Origin: Aselliscus stoliczkanus
Taxonomy: Eukaryota > Chordata > Mammalia > Chiroptera > Hipposideridae
Length of the DNA: 64,000 nucleotides
Reading direction: 5' to 3'
Assembly (NCBI GenBank): GCA_033961575.1
Contig: CM066733.1
Location: forward strand, 64,416,921-64,480,920
In this document: positions 47,641 through 61,632 of the stretch, in pieces
Numbering within the stretch: the first letter of the stretch is position 1
Layout of the letters: each line of letters starts with the position of its first letter
Position numbers and translations under genes: made by a program
Notes under the pieces: model-generated
What the model saw: only the letters and a program-made list of their open reading frames with translations
Told to the model about the DNA's origin: nothing
Databases searched by the model: none

Positions 47641-48389
47641 CTCATGGCTTGCATATGCTGTTCCAGGAAAGGTGGTCTGCGATGACTGTCTTAGTTAATA
47701 CCTGAAGGCACTGTGTAGTCACAGAAGATGAAATCAGTTCTACCCAACACACTACTGATGCAGGCTATAATAATATACTACGGGATCTTATGAATAAACC
47801 TCTGGTCCAAGTTTTCTCCTTAAGAATGATGTGATCTTGCTACCTTTGGAGGTCTCAGAAAAAGCCGAGTTTTGTATAATTTGGAAAGCACTGTCCAAAA
47901 GTAAAAAGTCATTAGGATTATAATTAATACTTTCACCACTGTGGCTCTACAATTCATCATAGATCACCCACCACTCGCCAGGTCAACAGGAGAATGTTTG
48001 ATGACATCAGGAAAGAGGTGGAACTTACATGCCAGGTGGTATCAGTCTGCTGGTGAGCCCCTGGGTTTTCCAGCAGACTTTTTTCCCCCCCAATAGATGG
48101 CGCAGTTAAAATTTGGAACAAACTTTAAAACCAAATCCTAAACAGATGATACACCTGCAAATGCCACATTAGATTGATTGAGAAAAGTAAAATGATCTCA
48201 TCTACTGATTATGTAAAGGTAGTTTTCCCACCTCTGAAAAGAAAGAGAAGATAAAAGCAGTGTTTTGAATACTAGAATAAATATTACAAAAGAGCTCAAG
48301 GTTTTATCTTCTAAGATTTACATCTTTTCCCCCCAATAATTGATTAACAGCTTGCTAATTAATCCTTATGGATATTTTGGTAGTGAAAG

Positions 48390-48590
48390 AGTGAAGCATA
48401 CCACAGTCTGAGTCCCGCTTCTGTCAATTAATAACTGTGTGATCTTGCTCAAAAACTTAGCTTCCCTGATCAGGGACCCGTTACCATGGGGCAGATAAAT
48501 AGATGCCTTGGGCTATTATGCAGGTGACAAGGAGTACCTGGTGTGTGACATGTGCCTGGCACTTAGAGATATTTAGTAAATGGAAAGGGT
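48390..48590 (+). mobile_element. MIR
   Basis: gtctgagtcccgcttctgtc, aataactgtgtgatcttgct, acatgtgcctggcacttaga are MIR segments in order. Confidence 0.7.
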
Positions 48591-49341
48591 TGTTAGAATT
48601 TTTAAAACTGCCCATCTTGATAACATATACTATAGATCCATAGAGATGGACATTTCTGAGGGTTTACATTTGTCGTCATGCAGGATGGTTAATGCTTCAT
48701 TTAGTAAATGCCCCCTACGAAGTCCAATCTTTGGGGCACAAGATGAACCTGCTCACCTATTCCTTTAGAGACACCAGAGAAGGAGGGGGAAAAAAATCTT
48801 ACAACTAAGCAGCCAACTACCGTATTGTCGGGACAAGTAGAATATTAAGGAAGCTTCTCTTGGCGGGGTTGAAAGCTGGTGCATAGTCCAATTTAGCAGA
48901 GAAGGATAGATTTGCTGAAGTCATCTTTCTGGAAGCTCAAAGGTCAAGATCTTTTCAACAACCTTTTAAAAAATGTCCAGAGCAGGTATAACAGATTCTG
49001 GGGAGAGTAATTATGCCAAGAGGCTATAAGGACTTCAACACCCCTTTGGTGTTATAACAATTTTTAAAAGGGCCATGAATTTCTTAGTGTTTTCTTTTTC
49101 CCCTGAAGGAATTGTTTAGCAGTTATTAAGGCTTCTGTTCAACTCTTTTGCCAAGAACTTTCTCCAGGCTCCGAATCTTGTACATGGTTAAGAGAACATA
49201 GTTTCTAATAGCTAGTTAGATAGGCGAGAGCAGAACAGAAAATGCTTTCTATGACCATGGAGATGAAAAAAAAAAAAAAAGAAATATACAGTATATATAT
49301 GCATACATTTTCATATGCATGTGTGTGTGCGTGTGTGTGTA

Positions 49342-50540
49342 TGAGGTGTGATCAAAACATATGGTGAGGGCTGGCCGAGTGGCGCATTGGTTAAGAGCTG
49401 GCTTGGGACACCAGCAGCCCCGATTCGGATCCCACATATGAGGGCCAATGACATTGCCCTCTACAGCTAAGATGGTGAACAACAGCTCCACTTGGAGCTG
49501 GGCTGTGCGAGCCCCAGTGACTGTGTAGGCTGCAGCCCCTGCTGCAGTGGGCTACCATAGGCTACAGTGAGTGGCCGGCAGCTGGCGTGAGCAGCCGGCA
49601 GCTGGAGTGAGCTGCCAAGAGCCGCTGTGAGCGGCCGTCCAGAGGCCAGCGATTGATCTGCCTCACCCGAAAAGAGCACACTGATGATACCAACATGAGC
49701 CAGTGAAGCAATGTCCTCCACAACTAGACTGAAGAACAAAAGGACAGCAACTTTTCTGTTCCCCTTCTCTGGTTCCCCAAAGCTCTTCTCCTCCTGCAAT
49801 TCCTCAATTAAAAAAACAAAAACAAAAAACAAAAACATATGGTGAATGTTTAAATTAAAAAGAATTTATTACAGTAAAAGACACATTGTCATTACCTCTC
49901 CTCAAAATATCCCCCTTGTTTCAAACACACTTATCCCATCATTCTTGCCACTTTCTGAAGCAGTTCTGGAAGTCCTCTTCCCTGAGTGTCTTTAGTTGCA
50001 CTGTCATTTCTGCCTCAATGTCCTGAATTGATTCAAAACATTTACATTTCGTAGTCATTTTGACTTTGGGGACAAGCCTGAAGTTGCATTGTGCCATATC
50101 CGGTGAATAAGGTGGATGAGGACACACTGTAATGTTTTCATTTGACAGAAGCAGCCATACCAGAAGTGATGTTTGACATGGAGTCTTTCCATTGTGATCA
50201 CAAAATATGGTGAATGCTGCTGCTGAATGCCATCCAATGGAAATGCTTCAATACCAGAAGCAAATTGTAGCAACAGTGTGACAACTTTCAACTTGTTCAG
50301 TGCAGTCCGTCAGGTGTGAGCTAAGGTTGAGAGAAGGTGTGTTTTAAAGTGTGCCGTCAATCATCCTCTATCATGGCAACGTTCCATGTCACACATCACT
50401 TCTGGTATACAGCAATTTCAGTCAAATAAAAAAATTATGATGTGTACTCATCCACCTTATTCACCAGATCTGGCACTGTGGGATTTCTGGCTCTTCCCCA
50501 AAGTCAAAATGATTCACCTCCAGATACATTTGCCCTGAAA
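49342..50540 (-). mobile_element. Mariner (Tc1/mariner) transposon remnants, partly inverted duplicate
   Basis: After a TA, tgaggtgtgatcaaaacata looks like a mariner terminal repeat. On the reverse strand 49939-50127 encodes the transposase end (HPPYSPDMAQCNF, VPKVKM, FESIQDI, EEDFQNCF), with the region upstream to about 50290 in broken frames. On the forward strand 50430-50515 encodes HPPYSPDLALWDFWLFPKVK again, in the opposite orientation. Frames are broken, so no transposase is made. A long SINE interrupts the left end. Confidence 0.85.
49368..49829 (+). mobile_element. tRNA-derived SINE, long form, inside a mariner
   Basis: The head gggctggccgagtggcgcat, the GC-rich body with one extra copy of a gagcagccggcagctgg unit, and a diverged tail ending aaaaacaaaaacaaaaaac. 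The target caaaacatatggtga is repeated at both ends (49353-49367 and 49830-49845). Confidence 0.92.
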
Positions 50541-50544
50541 GAGG

Positions 50545-52640
50545 AGTATGAAAGCACGTACTGTGAACATTTTCTAGGGAAAGTCTAATTGGTGGAGATT
50601 TTATTCTCAAATACTTTTAAGATAAATTCTCCAGTCTAGGAAGAGTGGAGAGTATGTAACTTTTTATCTGCTTAAAGTCCTCATTAAATGATCTCAAATT
50701 TTTTTTTAAAGTTGTGCTTTAATATCAGCTTAGATTTAGAGCTGAAAAAGGATACATTCCCTTTACATAAAGATAACATAAATTGTCCCTCATAAATAAA
50801 GAGTTTCTGGGGGAGGCATGGGTTGGAGAGTTTGTGACCTTCTTGGAAAATTGGGCTATTCACCACAAAGTTGCAATGTCTATTAAGCTTCCAACCTAAA
50901 CAGGTCAAGTGATACTAAATGTTTTGGTGATTATATTCTTTCTTATTTGTCAATTCTAAGCATCATTAGAAAGTACTAAAATAGTCGATTATAAATTATT
51001 GATAGTGGTACTCAAACAGAATCGCTAAGGATCCAAATGGGACTCGCTGAGTTTTACAGTAAGTTCTGTTTAGGAGAACAATGTGAATGAAGAGGCTGTT
51101 TTATTGGTGGTGGTGTTTTTAAATCAATCTGACACTCAGGTTAGAGGTAGCAACTGTCAGAGTCTTGTTTACTTTCCAACAGTGAAAAGACCCTTTAAAC
51201 AGATCAGCAAGTTTTTGGCTGACTTTCCTGCTTAACAATGTCATTAGTGGCATACTGTACCTTGTCTTTCCCTAACATGACAGGTGGCTGAAAATTTTGC
51301 CTATTAATCTTCCCAGGGAGCATTTGTCACTTGCATAAAATCACTTCTCACTCTGTGAAAGATGTGTGCTACTTTCTGCAGAGGTAAGAAAATGTTGCAC
51401 ATGTAAGGATGCTGTTTCTTAAAGTCTTTTCTAGGGTTAATTTCTAACATTCACTTTTTACATAATTCATTTATTCAGAATAGTCTCAATTCTAGCCTAC
51501 TTTGTTATCAAAGAAAGAGCAAGTTTTTGTTTTGCTCCTGTGTTAGTATCAGTTATTACCATGCCTCCTCCTCTCTTAACACCCCATTCTCCCCACACAC
51601 TCCCTTTTGGTTTTCAGAAGGTAAACATTGTCTAGAGATATGTAACAAATATTATATAATATTACAGCCACTGAATAGAGAATGAGAGTTTCTTTTAACA
51701 TTTTGGTTACTAAATGTTACCATGAGTCTCCCTGGAGGGTTTCAATGTTTGAGAATTAAATCATGCAAAGTCTTCTAAGTTACTGAGTGAACACAGGGTT
51801 TTTGAAGATGCTGAAAGAGCTTTAGAGTTTTACGGAGCCGTAAGGTCATTGCTGTGGCCAGATCCTCTCTGGAGCACTGACTGCATTTGCAATAAGCATA
51901 AGAAATAGGCATGGGGTATGTCCAGTTCTCCTGATAAATCAATACAAGTTTCTCTTCCAAATCAATTCCCGATACCCAAAACCCACATATTCACTTGTAT
52001 CTCCTCAAATCAGAGTATCATACCAATTCTGCTTCATCCTTTTCCTCCTATGACTCTCGCCAAACAAAACAAATAATTTGAAACTTCCAGTGGTTCAAAT
52101 GACAAAAAGACTTTATTGTATCAAGGGACCACGATGTGCTGGGGTTATTATTATTATTTTTTTTTTCATAACTCACACAACAGCATGACAGACTATGAGT
52201 CAGTCACATCATACTGTTGTGTGAAAAGGAAAGAAAATACAAAGCAGTCGAGTATTTTTCTCAGTATGATTATCAGATATCCAGAAGGGTTAAGAGACTT
52301 TCCCAAGGTTCCATGGATTGGGAATATACTGGGAAAGTCTCAAAAGCAGAGGACAGAAAGTAGAACTAGGAGTCACCGTTTAAAGGCCCTGGCCTACCAG
52401 AAGGACAAAGAAAAATCCTAAGATTCTGAGCACAAGAAAACTAATTATGCTGAGAACAAATATCTGCTTATCAACAGGCTCAAAATATAGTGAGGGAATT
52501 CGGATAAACACAACATCTAAAAAGGAGAATCCTTAAAAATATAAATTATGCCATATGATACTGATAGCCTCGGCAGGTCCCTGAATGATTGAATGATTAA
52601 AATAGGTTAAAAAGGGGGCTGGGTAAGGATACATCAGATA
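50545..52640. other. Unique intron sequence
   Basis: About 2.1 kb lacking recognisable transposons, apart from a weak MIR-like piece at 52265-52400. Unusually repeat-poor for this window. Confidence 0.45.
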
Positions 52641-52644
52641 TGAT

Positions 52645-52790
52645 CACCTCTCTTTGCATTTACTAGTCCCTCTCCTGAAATGCTTTCCCCTCCGATCTAG
52701 GGGTGGCTCTCCCACTCACTCCTGAACGACGCTGGAACAATGACACTTAATAAACTGTCACCTCCCCCGAGAGGCTTCCAATGGCCATCC
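52645..52790 (+). mobile_element. L2 fragment
   Basis: ctctttgcatttactagtcc, ctcctgaaatgctttcccct and ctcccactcactcctgaacg resemble the L2 segment cctttgcacttgctgttccc..tgcctggaatgctctt. Confidence 0.5.
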
Positions 52791-52799
52791 ATTCAGAAG

Positions 52800-53535
52800 T
52801 GGGCAATTTCTAGAGTAAGACAAATGTGGTGGAACTTCATTTGCCTGATTTCCTCTTTTTTTTTTTTTTTTTTGTATTATGATCCAGTTGTGTTGGATGA
52901 GTCTCACCATTTCTGACAGCGTAAAGACATGGCTTCTAAAACTGCATACACTAAGTCTTACTTGGGGGGATATGGATCAAATTGTTTAAGCAGAGGTTAT
53001 ATTCTAGGAAATTCTTGACTGACCTCACCCATACCTACCTGTGTCTAGAAGAAACACGACACTGATTTTATATGATAATCTATGCCTGGGCTCCATTCAC
53101 ATCAGCCAAAATACAAGTTCTAGGCATGGGGCTAGGCATCGTCAAATTTTGTTTTTAAATTCTCCATGGAATACCCATGTGCAATCAGGCTTAAGAACTA
53201 CTAGGCTAAAGTAAAATATAAATTTAATCACCCATCTTTGGATCCCTTTCATTTTCCCAAGGGTTGGCTCTTTGGGAAGAGGAAAGGCTATTTTCAGAAA
53301 TATAAGAATACTGAAGAAAATTACCCCCCCACACACAAATAAACACACGTGCAAGTAGTCACACACACCCCTCTAGAGTTCATCATATCATTTTTCTTCT
53401 ATTAAGAGCTTGATATTTCTTCCTCTCCTATGCCATAAAAGAGGCAGCTAAATTCATGACACCCCTGATAGAATTTCTGGAGAAAGATAAATATGGCAGA
53501 ACTCCATTTGCCTGATTTCCTCCTGTTTTAGTATT
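52800..53535. repeat. Direct duplication of about 65 bp, 665 bases apart
   Basis: aatttctagagtaagacaaa ... catttgcctgatttcctc (52805-52857) and aatttctggagaaagataaa ... catttgcctgatttcctc (53471-53522) are about 85% alike. Possibly part of an unassigned repeat. Confidence 0.7.
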
Positions 53536-54168
53536 ATTGCTCTAGCAGTTTTGGCAAAATTTAGAAAATTGGAGTCCGAAAGGCCCCTAGTGTAACCAGG
53601 TGAGATCCACCAATGAAAATAAGGCTTTCAAAGTCAAGATCAGACACTGGATTTGCATATGCCTCTACCCCCTTGAAATAAACCACTGCATTTAGGAAGG
53701 GTGCCTGCTGTCTGCCTAAACCTGGGGTGGCTGCTTTCCCGCAGGGGCACCAGGTGGAAAGCAAGAGGCTGTGAAAAGCAAGAAAGCCTGAAATCTGGCC
53801 AGCTGGATGCAGGCAGGTGAGACAAGCCCTCACTGAGGCCTCCCTTTTCTTTAGCAGTAGATATTGAAGACTTGGAAGAAAGGAGCATGCAGCTCCACCA
53901 TGACCTGTTACTGGCAATTAATGAAATTTACCTTTGGGGAAACTTTGTTTGGTGCCAGAATTTTACAGTTGAACATGACAATAAGCAATGCCCACTCTTG
54001 AACAAGGAGTGTATAGGTTTTCTCAACAAGCCTTTGGCCAACCTTAATTTATTCATTTTTGCCCTTTTTAATAAACACAAGGTAGATCTTAGCTTGATAA
54101 TAATGTCACTGTTTTACATCAAATGATTAAATGTCTGAAAGAAAGGGCCATGTTTTCTAAATTGCTAG

Positions 54169-54190
54169 GGTGTGTGTGTGTGTGTGTTTG
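54169..54190. repeat. (GT)n
   Basis: Ten gt units in unique intron sequence. Confidence 0.85.
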
Positions 54191-54314
54191 CATTTGGGGG
54201 AATGAGAGGGGGAAACACTTTCTATGGGATTGTCATTGTAAACTCAGTAGAATTAGGACATTCCAATAAACCGGCAAAAGTCACCTATCACCTTCAGAGA
54301 AGGTCTGAAACGAT

Positions 54315-54540
54315 GACAATGATGATGATGGCCATAGCTAACATTTACCAAACACTAAATATTTTTCGGGTACTATGTTAATTTTTTTACATGTATAATT
54401 GTCTTTAACTGTATACCAAGCCAATGAAGCAGAAACTACTATTATCCCCACATTACAGATGAGAAAACTAAGTCACAGAAAGGTTAGGTAACTGGTCCCA
54501 AAGAGACAAATCGATTGTGATTCAGAGCTATTTAGCAGTT
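54315..54540 (-). mobile_element. MIR, reversed
   Basis: agctaacatttaccaaacac, cacattacagatgagaaaac and aaggttaggtaactggtccc are reverse MIR. Confidence 0.75.
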
Positions 54541-54589
54541 AGAACATATAACACATCTTTCTGATGGGAGTCTTCCCAGAAAACCCCAT

Positions 54590-54965
54590 AAATTCATAGT
54601 CTGATCCTGATTCATCCCCTTTTGCTGTTCCCCTTCCAATCTCTTGGAATCCTATTGCAGTCAAGTGCAGTGACTCAACTGGACTGCAAAATGGAATGCT
54701 CTCCCATCCCCAGCCCTTTCCTTTTTCTGTATCAAAATCTACCCACCATTAAGTTCAAGTCCACTTTCTCTACGAAGCCACTCAAGTACGACCAGCTGTG
54801 AGAATTTTGTGTCCCCTTAATTTCATAAGACGCTCTGTCTTTAAGAAATATTTGCCAAGTGGTTGTTTTTACATCTATGCCAACGTCCTGTAAGCATGTC
54901 TTCAACTCCTTCCTGAATCAGCACAATGCCTGGCCTATGCCTAATAAATAGTTTCTCACAATCAT
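54590..54965 (+). mobile_element. L2 3' end
   Basis: cactttctctacgaagccac, gtaagcatgtcttcaactcc, agcacaatgcctggcctatg and cctaataaatagttt are in L2 order. Confidence 0.62.
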
Positions 54966-54969
54966 TTCG

Positions 54970-56790
<1,821 letters not shown>

Positions 56791-56811
56791 AAGCTATTTT
56801 TTTCCCCCAAG

Positions 56812-56819
56812 CCTTTTAT
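56812..56819 (-). promoter_or_regulatory. TATA-like element ATAAAAGG
   Basis: On the reverse strand the sequence GATAAAAGGC lies about 275 bases upstream of the RCAN2 ATG. A cap site 25-35 bases downstream (near 56780-56790) would place the upstream ORF inside the leader. The match to TATAAAAG is one base short, so this is a candidate only. Confidence 0.4.
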
Positions 56820-56909
56820 CTCTAGGCAGTGCAGTGGAGCAAATTGGACATGATGATGTGCTAAATCTGAACTCAGACTAAATCAATTCAGGCAGCGCTA
56901 GCTAGGAAC

Positions 56910-56916
56910 TGAGTCA
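56910..56916. promoter_or_regulatory. Consensus AP-1 site (TGAGTCA)
   Basis: A perfect TGAGTCA about 95 bases upstream of the TATA-like element, in unique sequence. An E-box CAGCTG follows at 56929-56934. AP-1 sites are common by chance; the position in the proximal promoter is what makes this one worth listing. Confidence 0.4.
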
Positions 56917-56939
56917 TAGCTGTTGTCTCAGCTGAGTGC

Positions 56940-58050
56940 TTATGTTTGCAAAAAGCAGGGGTGGGGGAGAAGCTGACACCAGAGGCTCTATTTGGGGGAG
57001 GGTGGGGAGAGGGAAATTAATTCCGCAGATGAGCCTCCTGAGGTTAAGGTGTGACAATTTTCTGCCTCGGAGACAAGCAGGAAGTTGAGGCATTTTGCAA
57101 ATTGCTTTCCTTCTGTTAATTGTCCTGTGCTGCTCTGAGAAGCCACACATGTTCTGGGCATCCTAATGCATCCCGGGCACAGGCTGAATAGAAATCCATT
57201 CTTGGAGTGACTAAAGAGCTGGTCGTCAGTCATTTAGGCAGCATGGTAAGAGGAGATAATTAGAGGCTTGTGAAATTCTATTTGAAGTATGTAAGTGCAG
57301 ACCAGTACGTCTAAAAGCACCCTTCCAAGCTCAGGATTTCAGGCCATCTCCAAGGTCATTCAAACCCAAAGCAGCCCGTGGAAAGGAGTTACAGCAAACG
57401 CCGCACGCGGGGACAGATGGCAGAGTCTAATGGGAAAAACACACCGATGTGGGTCATTGTCAGAGCCTCGGGGCTCTGTTTCGCCTGAGACTTTGAACAC
57501 GTCCGATTGCTTTTCAGTCTCTTTCTGAATCTCTGGAAGGCAGAGCCATGGATAATTCACCTTCATATCATGAGCCTTTAGCTGAGTGTCTAGCATAAGA
57601 GGGCAATATCATTTAAGGAACAAAATAACAGAACAGGAATGACCTTCTTTCATATGAGTGAGCAAAAGAAAAACATCAGATTAGTTTTTCTTTTATCGTT
57701 AATTAAAAGTACCAGTGGAACTCACTAACATTGTAGCCGGATTCTCCCCCGTAGGAGTGTGGCTGCATCTCTAATGGCCATCAGAACGTCATGATTTGGA
57801 GCAGATTGGCGCCTGCTCACACATGGTTGAACAAAGTCATCTAATGTTGCATGCAGATGAGAAAGGTGACATTTCGGACTGAAGGTACAAGTTTTGTGGT
57901 AGGTCCTCACTGGACTAGTGTCCCCCTTCAACAAAGCATGCCCTGTGCTAAATGAAATCTGTCCACAAATACAGATATTTAGACTGATGAAGTTGTGTGT
58001 ACGTGTATGTGTCACTTACTACATCATCCAGGGTACGGTGGGGAATATGA
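56940..58050. other. Repeat-free DNA upstream of RCAN2 exon
   Basis: Mixed-composition unique sequence (for example gcaaattgctttccttctgt, cattcttggagtgactaaag) without transposons, lying 0.4-1.5 kb upstream of the exon. It is a plausible site of distal promoter elements; no coding content is seen. Confidence 0.4.
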
Positions 58051-58054
58051 AATC

Positions 58055-58625
58055 ATATATGCAGATAATTCAACTAACATGCACTGAATGATGGCCATGT
58101 GCAAAGCTCTGCACCAGATGCTCTAAAGGATAAAATGATGAAGAAGCAAAATTCACTATCCACAAGGGCTTAAAATCCAGGGGAGGAGATAAGTCATGGA
58201 GACAAACACCTGTACAATGAGGCAGTGGTGATGGTGGCTGAGGATGTACAGACAGCATTTGTTGAGTGCCCTGGAGAAAGGGGAATGGATGCTGAAGGGA
58301 GCTGTGGCAGGGACATCAAGGTGGAGATGAGCTCTATATGATCCTAAAACATGGGGGAGACTTTGTCAGACAGTGAAGGGGTAAGGAGAGCCCTCCAGGT
58401 TGGGGCGGCAGACTAGAAATGTCCAGAGGAAAGAAAGAATAGGGTACTTGCGAGGCAAGGTACATTGAAGATTAGATTTGACTGGAGCCAGGGGTAGACA
58501 AGGCAACAAAAGCCAGACAGGGCCTTGAGGGGCCATTAGTGTCTATCTGGTTAACCATGGAATGCCGGGCAAAGCTTTTGAGAAAGAAATGGGGTCTATA
58601 TAAATTTAGCTAAATTGTAAAGGAT
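58055..58625 (-). mobile_element. L2 3' part, reversed
   Basis: aaagctctgcaccagatgct, aaatccaggggaggagataa, ggagatgagctctatatgat and gggccttgaggggccattag are in L2 reverse order, about 1.5 kb upstream of the RCAN2 exon. Confidence 0.65.
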
Positions 58626-59297
58626 ATACAAAGATGAATACAATTTTGAATACCATTAACATCTATTCAAAAAGCAAAACGAAGAAATGGCTTAATTTTT
58701 CATATGCCATGGCATATGCTAAAATATACTTTTTAAAGGTTTCACAGCAGCAGCATGCTGGTAAGTTTGTAACCATCAGAGCTCTCTGGAGAGAAAAGTC
58801 CAATGTGTAGCATTTGCTGATTTCTGGGTATAAATAATCCTATCATGGCTGATTTCAAGCAACCAATATGAAGTTACTTGAACGCAAAGCTGGAAAGCAA
58901 TGCCTATCATCTACTCTCGCCAGCAATTTGAGCTGCCTCCAGCACACACTGTTTCATAGTCATGGAAATGTTGGTCCGTAGAGGTTAAGTTCAGCATGCA
59001 TGTCCAGAGCTGGTCAAGGAGCGTCCATGCGTTAGGATCAACACATTATAATCACTGGGCTTGTGAATTATTTTTCATTTTCTATTTAGGAAAGAGCTAT
59101 TAAAAGACACATGTGTTATTTCAAGAAAAAGAGCCATGCTATAACAAGTCTTGGCAGGAGGACATCAGTCTATCTAGGAAGCAGAGACCTGCTCAAAATT
59201 GTAATAGAGGTATTTTTTCTGATGTAGCCTTAGTTTTTCCTTTCTGATTTGTTTCTGCCCAGGAGATTCCCTCCTATACTCAAGAACCCACTAACTT

Positions 59298-59538
59298 GGG
59301 GCAGCTGGTTAGCTCAGTTGGTTAGAGCGCTGTGCTCCTAACACCAAGGTTGCCGGTTCGATCCCCACATGGGTCACTGAGATGTGCCCTCCTCAACTAG
59401 ACTGAAACAACTACTTGACTTGGAGCTGATGGGTCCTGGAAAAATGCCCTCCACAACTAGATTGAAATAACTCTTGATTTTGAGCTGATGGGTCCTGGAA
59501 AAACATACTGTTCCCCAACAGAAAATTAAAAAAAACAA
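59298..59538 (+). mobile_element. tRNA-Ile-like-headed SINE with duplicated tail unit
   Basis: Head ggttagctcagttggttaga with A box, a tRNA-like anticodon arm and B box ggttcgatccc. A 60-bp unit (tgccctcctcaactagactg...) then occurs twice, at 59385 and 59445, and the end reads actgttccccaac plus an A-rich tail. A 13-bp duplication aacccactaactt flanks it (59285-59297, 59539-59551). The tail is related to that of the long ggccggccgagtgg SINEs although the head is different. From memory it resembles Rhin-1-type SINEs of rhinolophoid bats. Confidence 0.88.
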
Positions 59539-59934
59539 AACCCACTAACTTTATGCTTTCTTCTTTTAAAATATCTTTTCAAGGGCACAGCTCTCAATTT
59601 ATTTATATTAGCATAAAATGACTGATAACTCATAGCGTTACCCATCACAGAGGAATCAAAATCTTAAGGGGACCAAATCTTAAGTTGAGTATATAATGTT
59701 TTTAGGGTGGAATTATAGGCATCAAGAGCATATGGTAATTCTGAAATAAAACTACTTTTTAAAATAGGTTGGTTCAACCTATTATATGTACAATACAATT
59801 GCCTATACAAAACACTCATTTTCCTGTACACCTTGGCCCTGAGGGAGCTTCCCTGTTAAAAGAACATCCTGTTTCTCTAGGCAAAATGTGATTCTTATAC
59901 CTGGGGAGTGTCTGGCAGCCTTGGAGGTGTCTAG

Positions 59935-59936
<2 letters not shown>

Positions 59937-59981
<45 letters not shown>
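59937..59981. repeat. (TA)n, 44 bases
   Basis: A perfect run of about 22 TA units at the edge of an L2; likely unstable and polymorphic. Confidence 0.95.
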
Positions 59982-59984
<3 letters not shown>

Positions 59985-59985
<1 letters not shown>

Positions 59986-60540
59986 CTGGCTGATGGCTGC
60001 AAGGCCCTCCATACCATGGCTCCTGCTTACTCTCCCAGCTCATCTCATATTTTATCCTTTGCTCTCCATGTCAATGACCCACTGGTCTTCTTGGCATTCC
60101 AAAAAAGAAAAAGAAAAAAAAAGCCAATTCTTTCTCATCTCAGGGCCTTTGCACTTGCTATTGATTTTGTCTGAAAATTCCCAGATCTCCCCATGGTGCC
60201 TGACTCCTTCTCATCCAGCAATCAGCTCAGATATCCTCTCCTTGGTAAAGCCTTCCCTGTCACCTAAAATAAAATATGTGTATACACACACACAAAAATC
60301 AATCACTATCCCAGCATCTTCATTTCAATTTTATTCATAGCTCTTTTCACTATTTGAAATTACTGTCCATATAGTTCTTTACTTGTTTATTGCTTATTTC
60401 CCTAACTAAAATTTCATCTCCACAAAAGCAGAGATTTTTGCTTATTCTGTTCCCTTCTATATTCTAGGAGGCTAGAAAGTACATTACACTTTCTAGGTAC
60501 TGCTAATAAATAGCTTAAATATGAATGGATAAGTGAACGA
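59985..60540 (+). mobile_element. L2 3' end
   Basis: tctcagggcctttgcacttg, tcagctcagatatcctctcc, ttggtaaagccttccctgtc and aggtactgctaataaatagc are in L2 order. A (TA)n run borders it. Confidence 0.72.
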
Positions 60541-61089
60541 ATCTTAAACGGCAAGTAGAGGGGCTCAAGCCAATAGGAGTGCCTCCTGATCTAGGTGTTA
60601 TGGGAAGGTCCTTGCAGGACGATACATGGATGTCTGAGTTCAGTAATCACTCCCATCCCTAACAGCTGAACCCCTTGGCACACAGCTCTGTTTATGAATA
60701 CCCTTCCTAGCTGGAGTGGTCAGAAAATCTTAGCATTCATCCAAACCACTGCTTTTCCCATGACTGACCATGTTAAGGAAACAGACACCTCAGATGAAAA
60801 CCACTTCCCTACCCCTCAAGCCAGGCAGTTCTCTAAAAGGATGGACAACCAAGCTGATGCACTGACCATGTGAGCAGGAGATATCTACCTTTCAATCCTA
60901 GAAGCAGCAGCCCAATCTGTTTTGCAAATGAGCACAGATGTTCCCATTATAACTATGGATTGCCAGAGGCTTTACTCCTCATACATGTCCTTCTGGATCA
61001 CTTAAGTTGTTTTTCATGTGTATTATAGAAAACTTCAAGCATATTCAAAAGTAGGAAGAATAGCGCAATGAGCTTGGGGTTAATCTCTG

Positions 61090-61272
61090 CCAGTGGGTCC
61101 AGGTCCACAGCATCAGCACCTGTTAAATGGGCAAATCTAACATGGGAACCTGTTAGAAAGGCAAATCCTTGGGCCACACCCAAGACTGAATCAAAAACTC
61201 TGGAGGTGAGACCAGTACCCTATTTTAACAAGCTCTCAGGGTGATTCTGATGCAAGTTCAAGTCTGAGAGCT
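61090..61272 (+). mobile_element. MER5A relic within a reversed L1M
   Basis: cagtgggtccaggtccacag, tgggaacctgttagaaaggc, ccttgggccacacccaagac and gggtgattctgatgcaagtt match MER5A. A short internal repeat (acctgttaaatgggcaaatc / acctgttagaaaggcaaatc) lies at 61119 and 61148. Confidence 0.75.
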
Positions 61273-61542
61273 ACCGCTCCATGTCCCCACCCGCCCTTCC
61301 ACTCACCCCGGGGATTTTTGAAGCAGATGTCTGACATCATAGCATTTGATCTGCAAATATTTCAGTATATATCTCTAAAACACTAGGGTTCCTCTTTTGA
61401 AATCACAAAACCTCTTATGAAATTCCGAAGGCAAGGATAATTCCTCAGTATTACCAAATATCCTACCAGTGCTCACGTTTCGCTAACTATACTACAGATG
61501 TTCTCTTTACTCCCCATCCCCTCCCTGGTCCCATTCTGCTGT

Positions 61543-61632
61543 CCCTCCCTCCTTTCCTTCCTTCCTTCCTTCCTTCCTTCCTTCCTTCCTTCCTTCCTTC
61601 CTTCCTTCCTTCCTTCCTTCCTTCTTTCCTTC
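61543..61632. repeat. (TTCC)n, about 90 bases
   Basis: About twenty cctt units, nearly perfect, a strand-asymmetric polypyrimidine tract inside the reversed L1M. Confidence 0.95.

Noticed and set aside
53561..53917. 118-codon minus-strand ORF
   Set aside because: No recognised family, no splice or start context, and cysteine/serine-rich composition; treated as chance.
59300..59372. Possible functional tRNA-Ile gene
   Set aside because: The head lacks a complete acceptor stem, continues into a SINE body and has target-site duplications, so it is a SINE head.
59803..60340. ORFs with a YIYIYIYI repeat
   Set aside because: The peptide is the translated (TA)n microsatellite.
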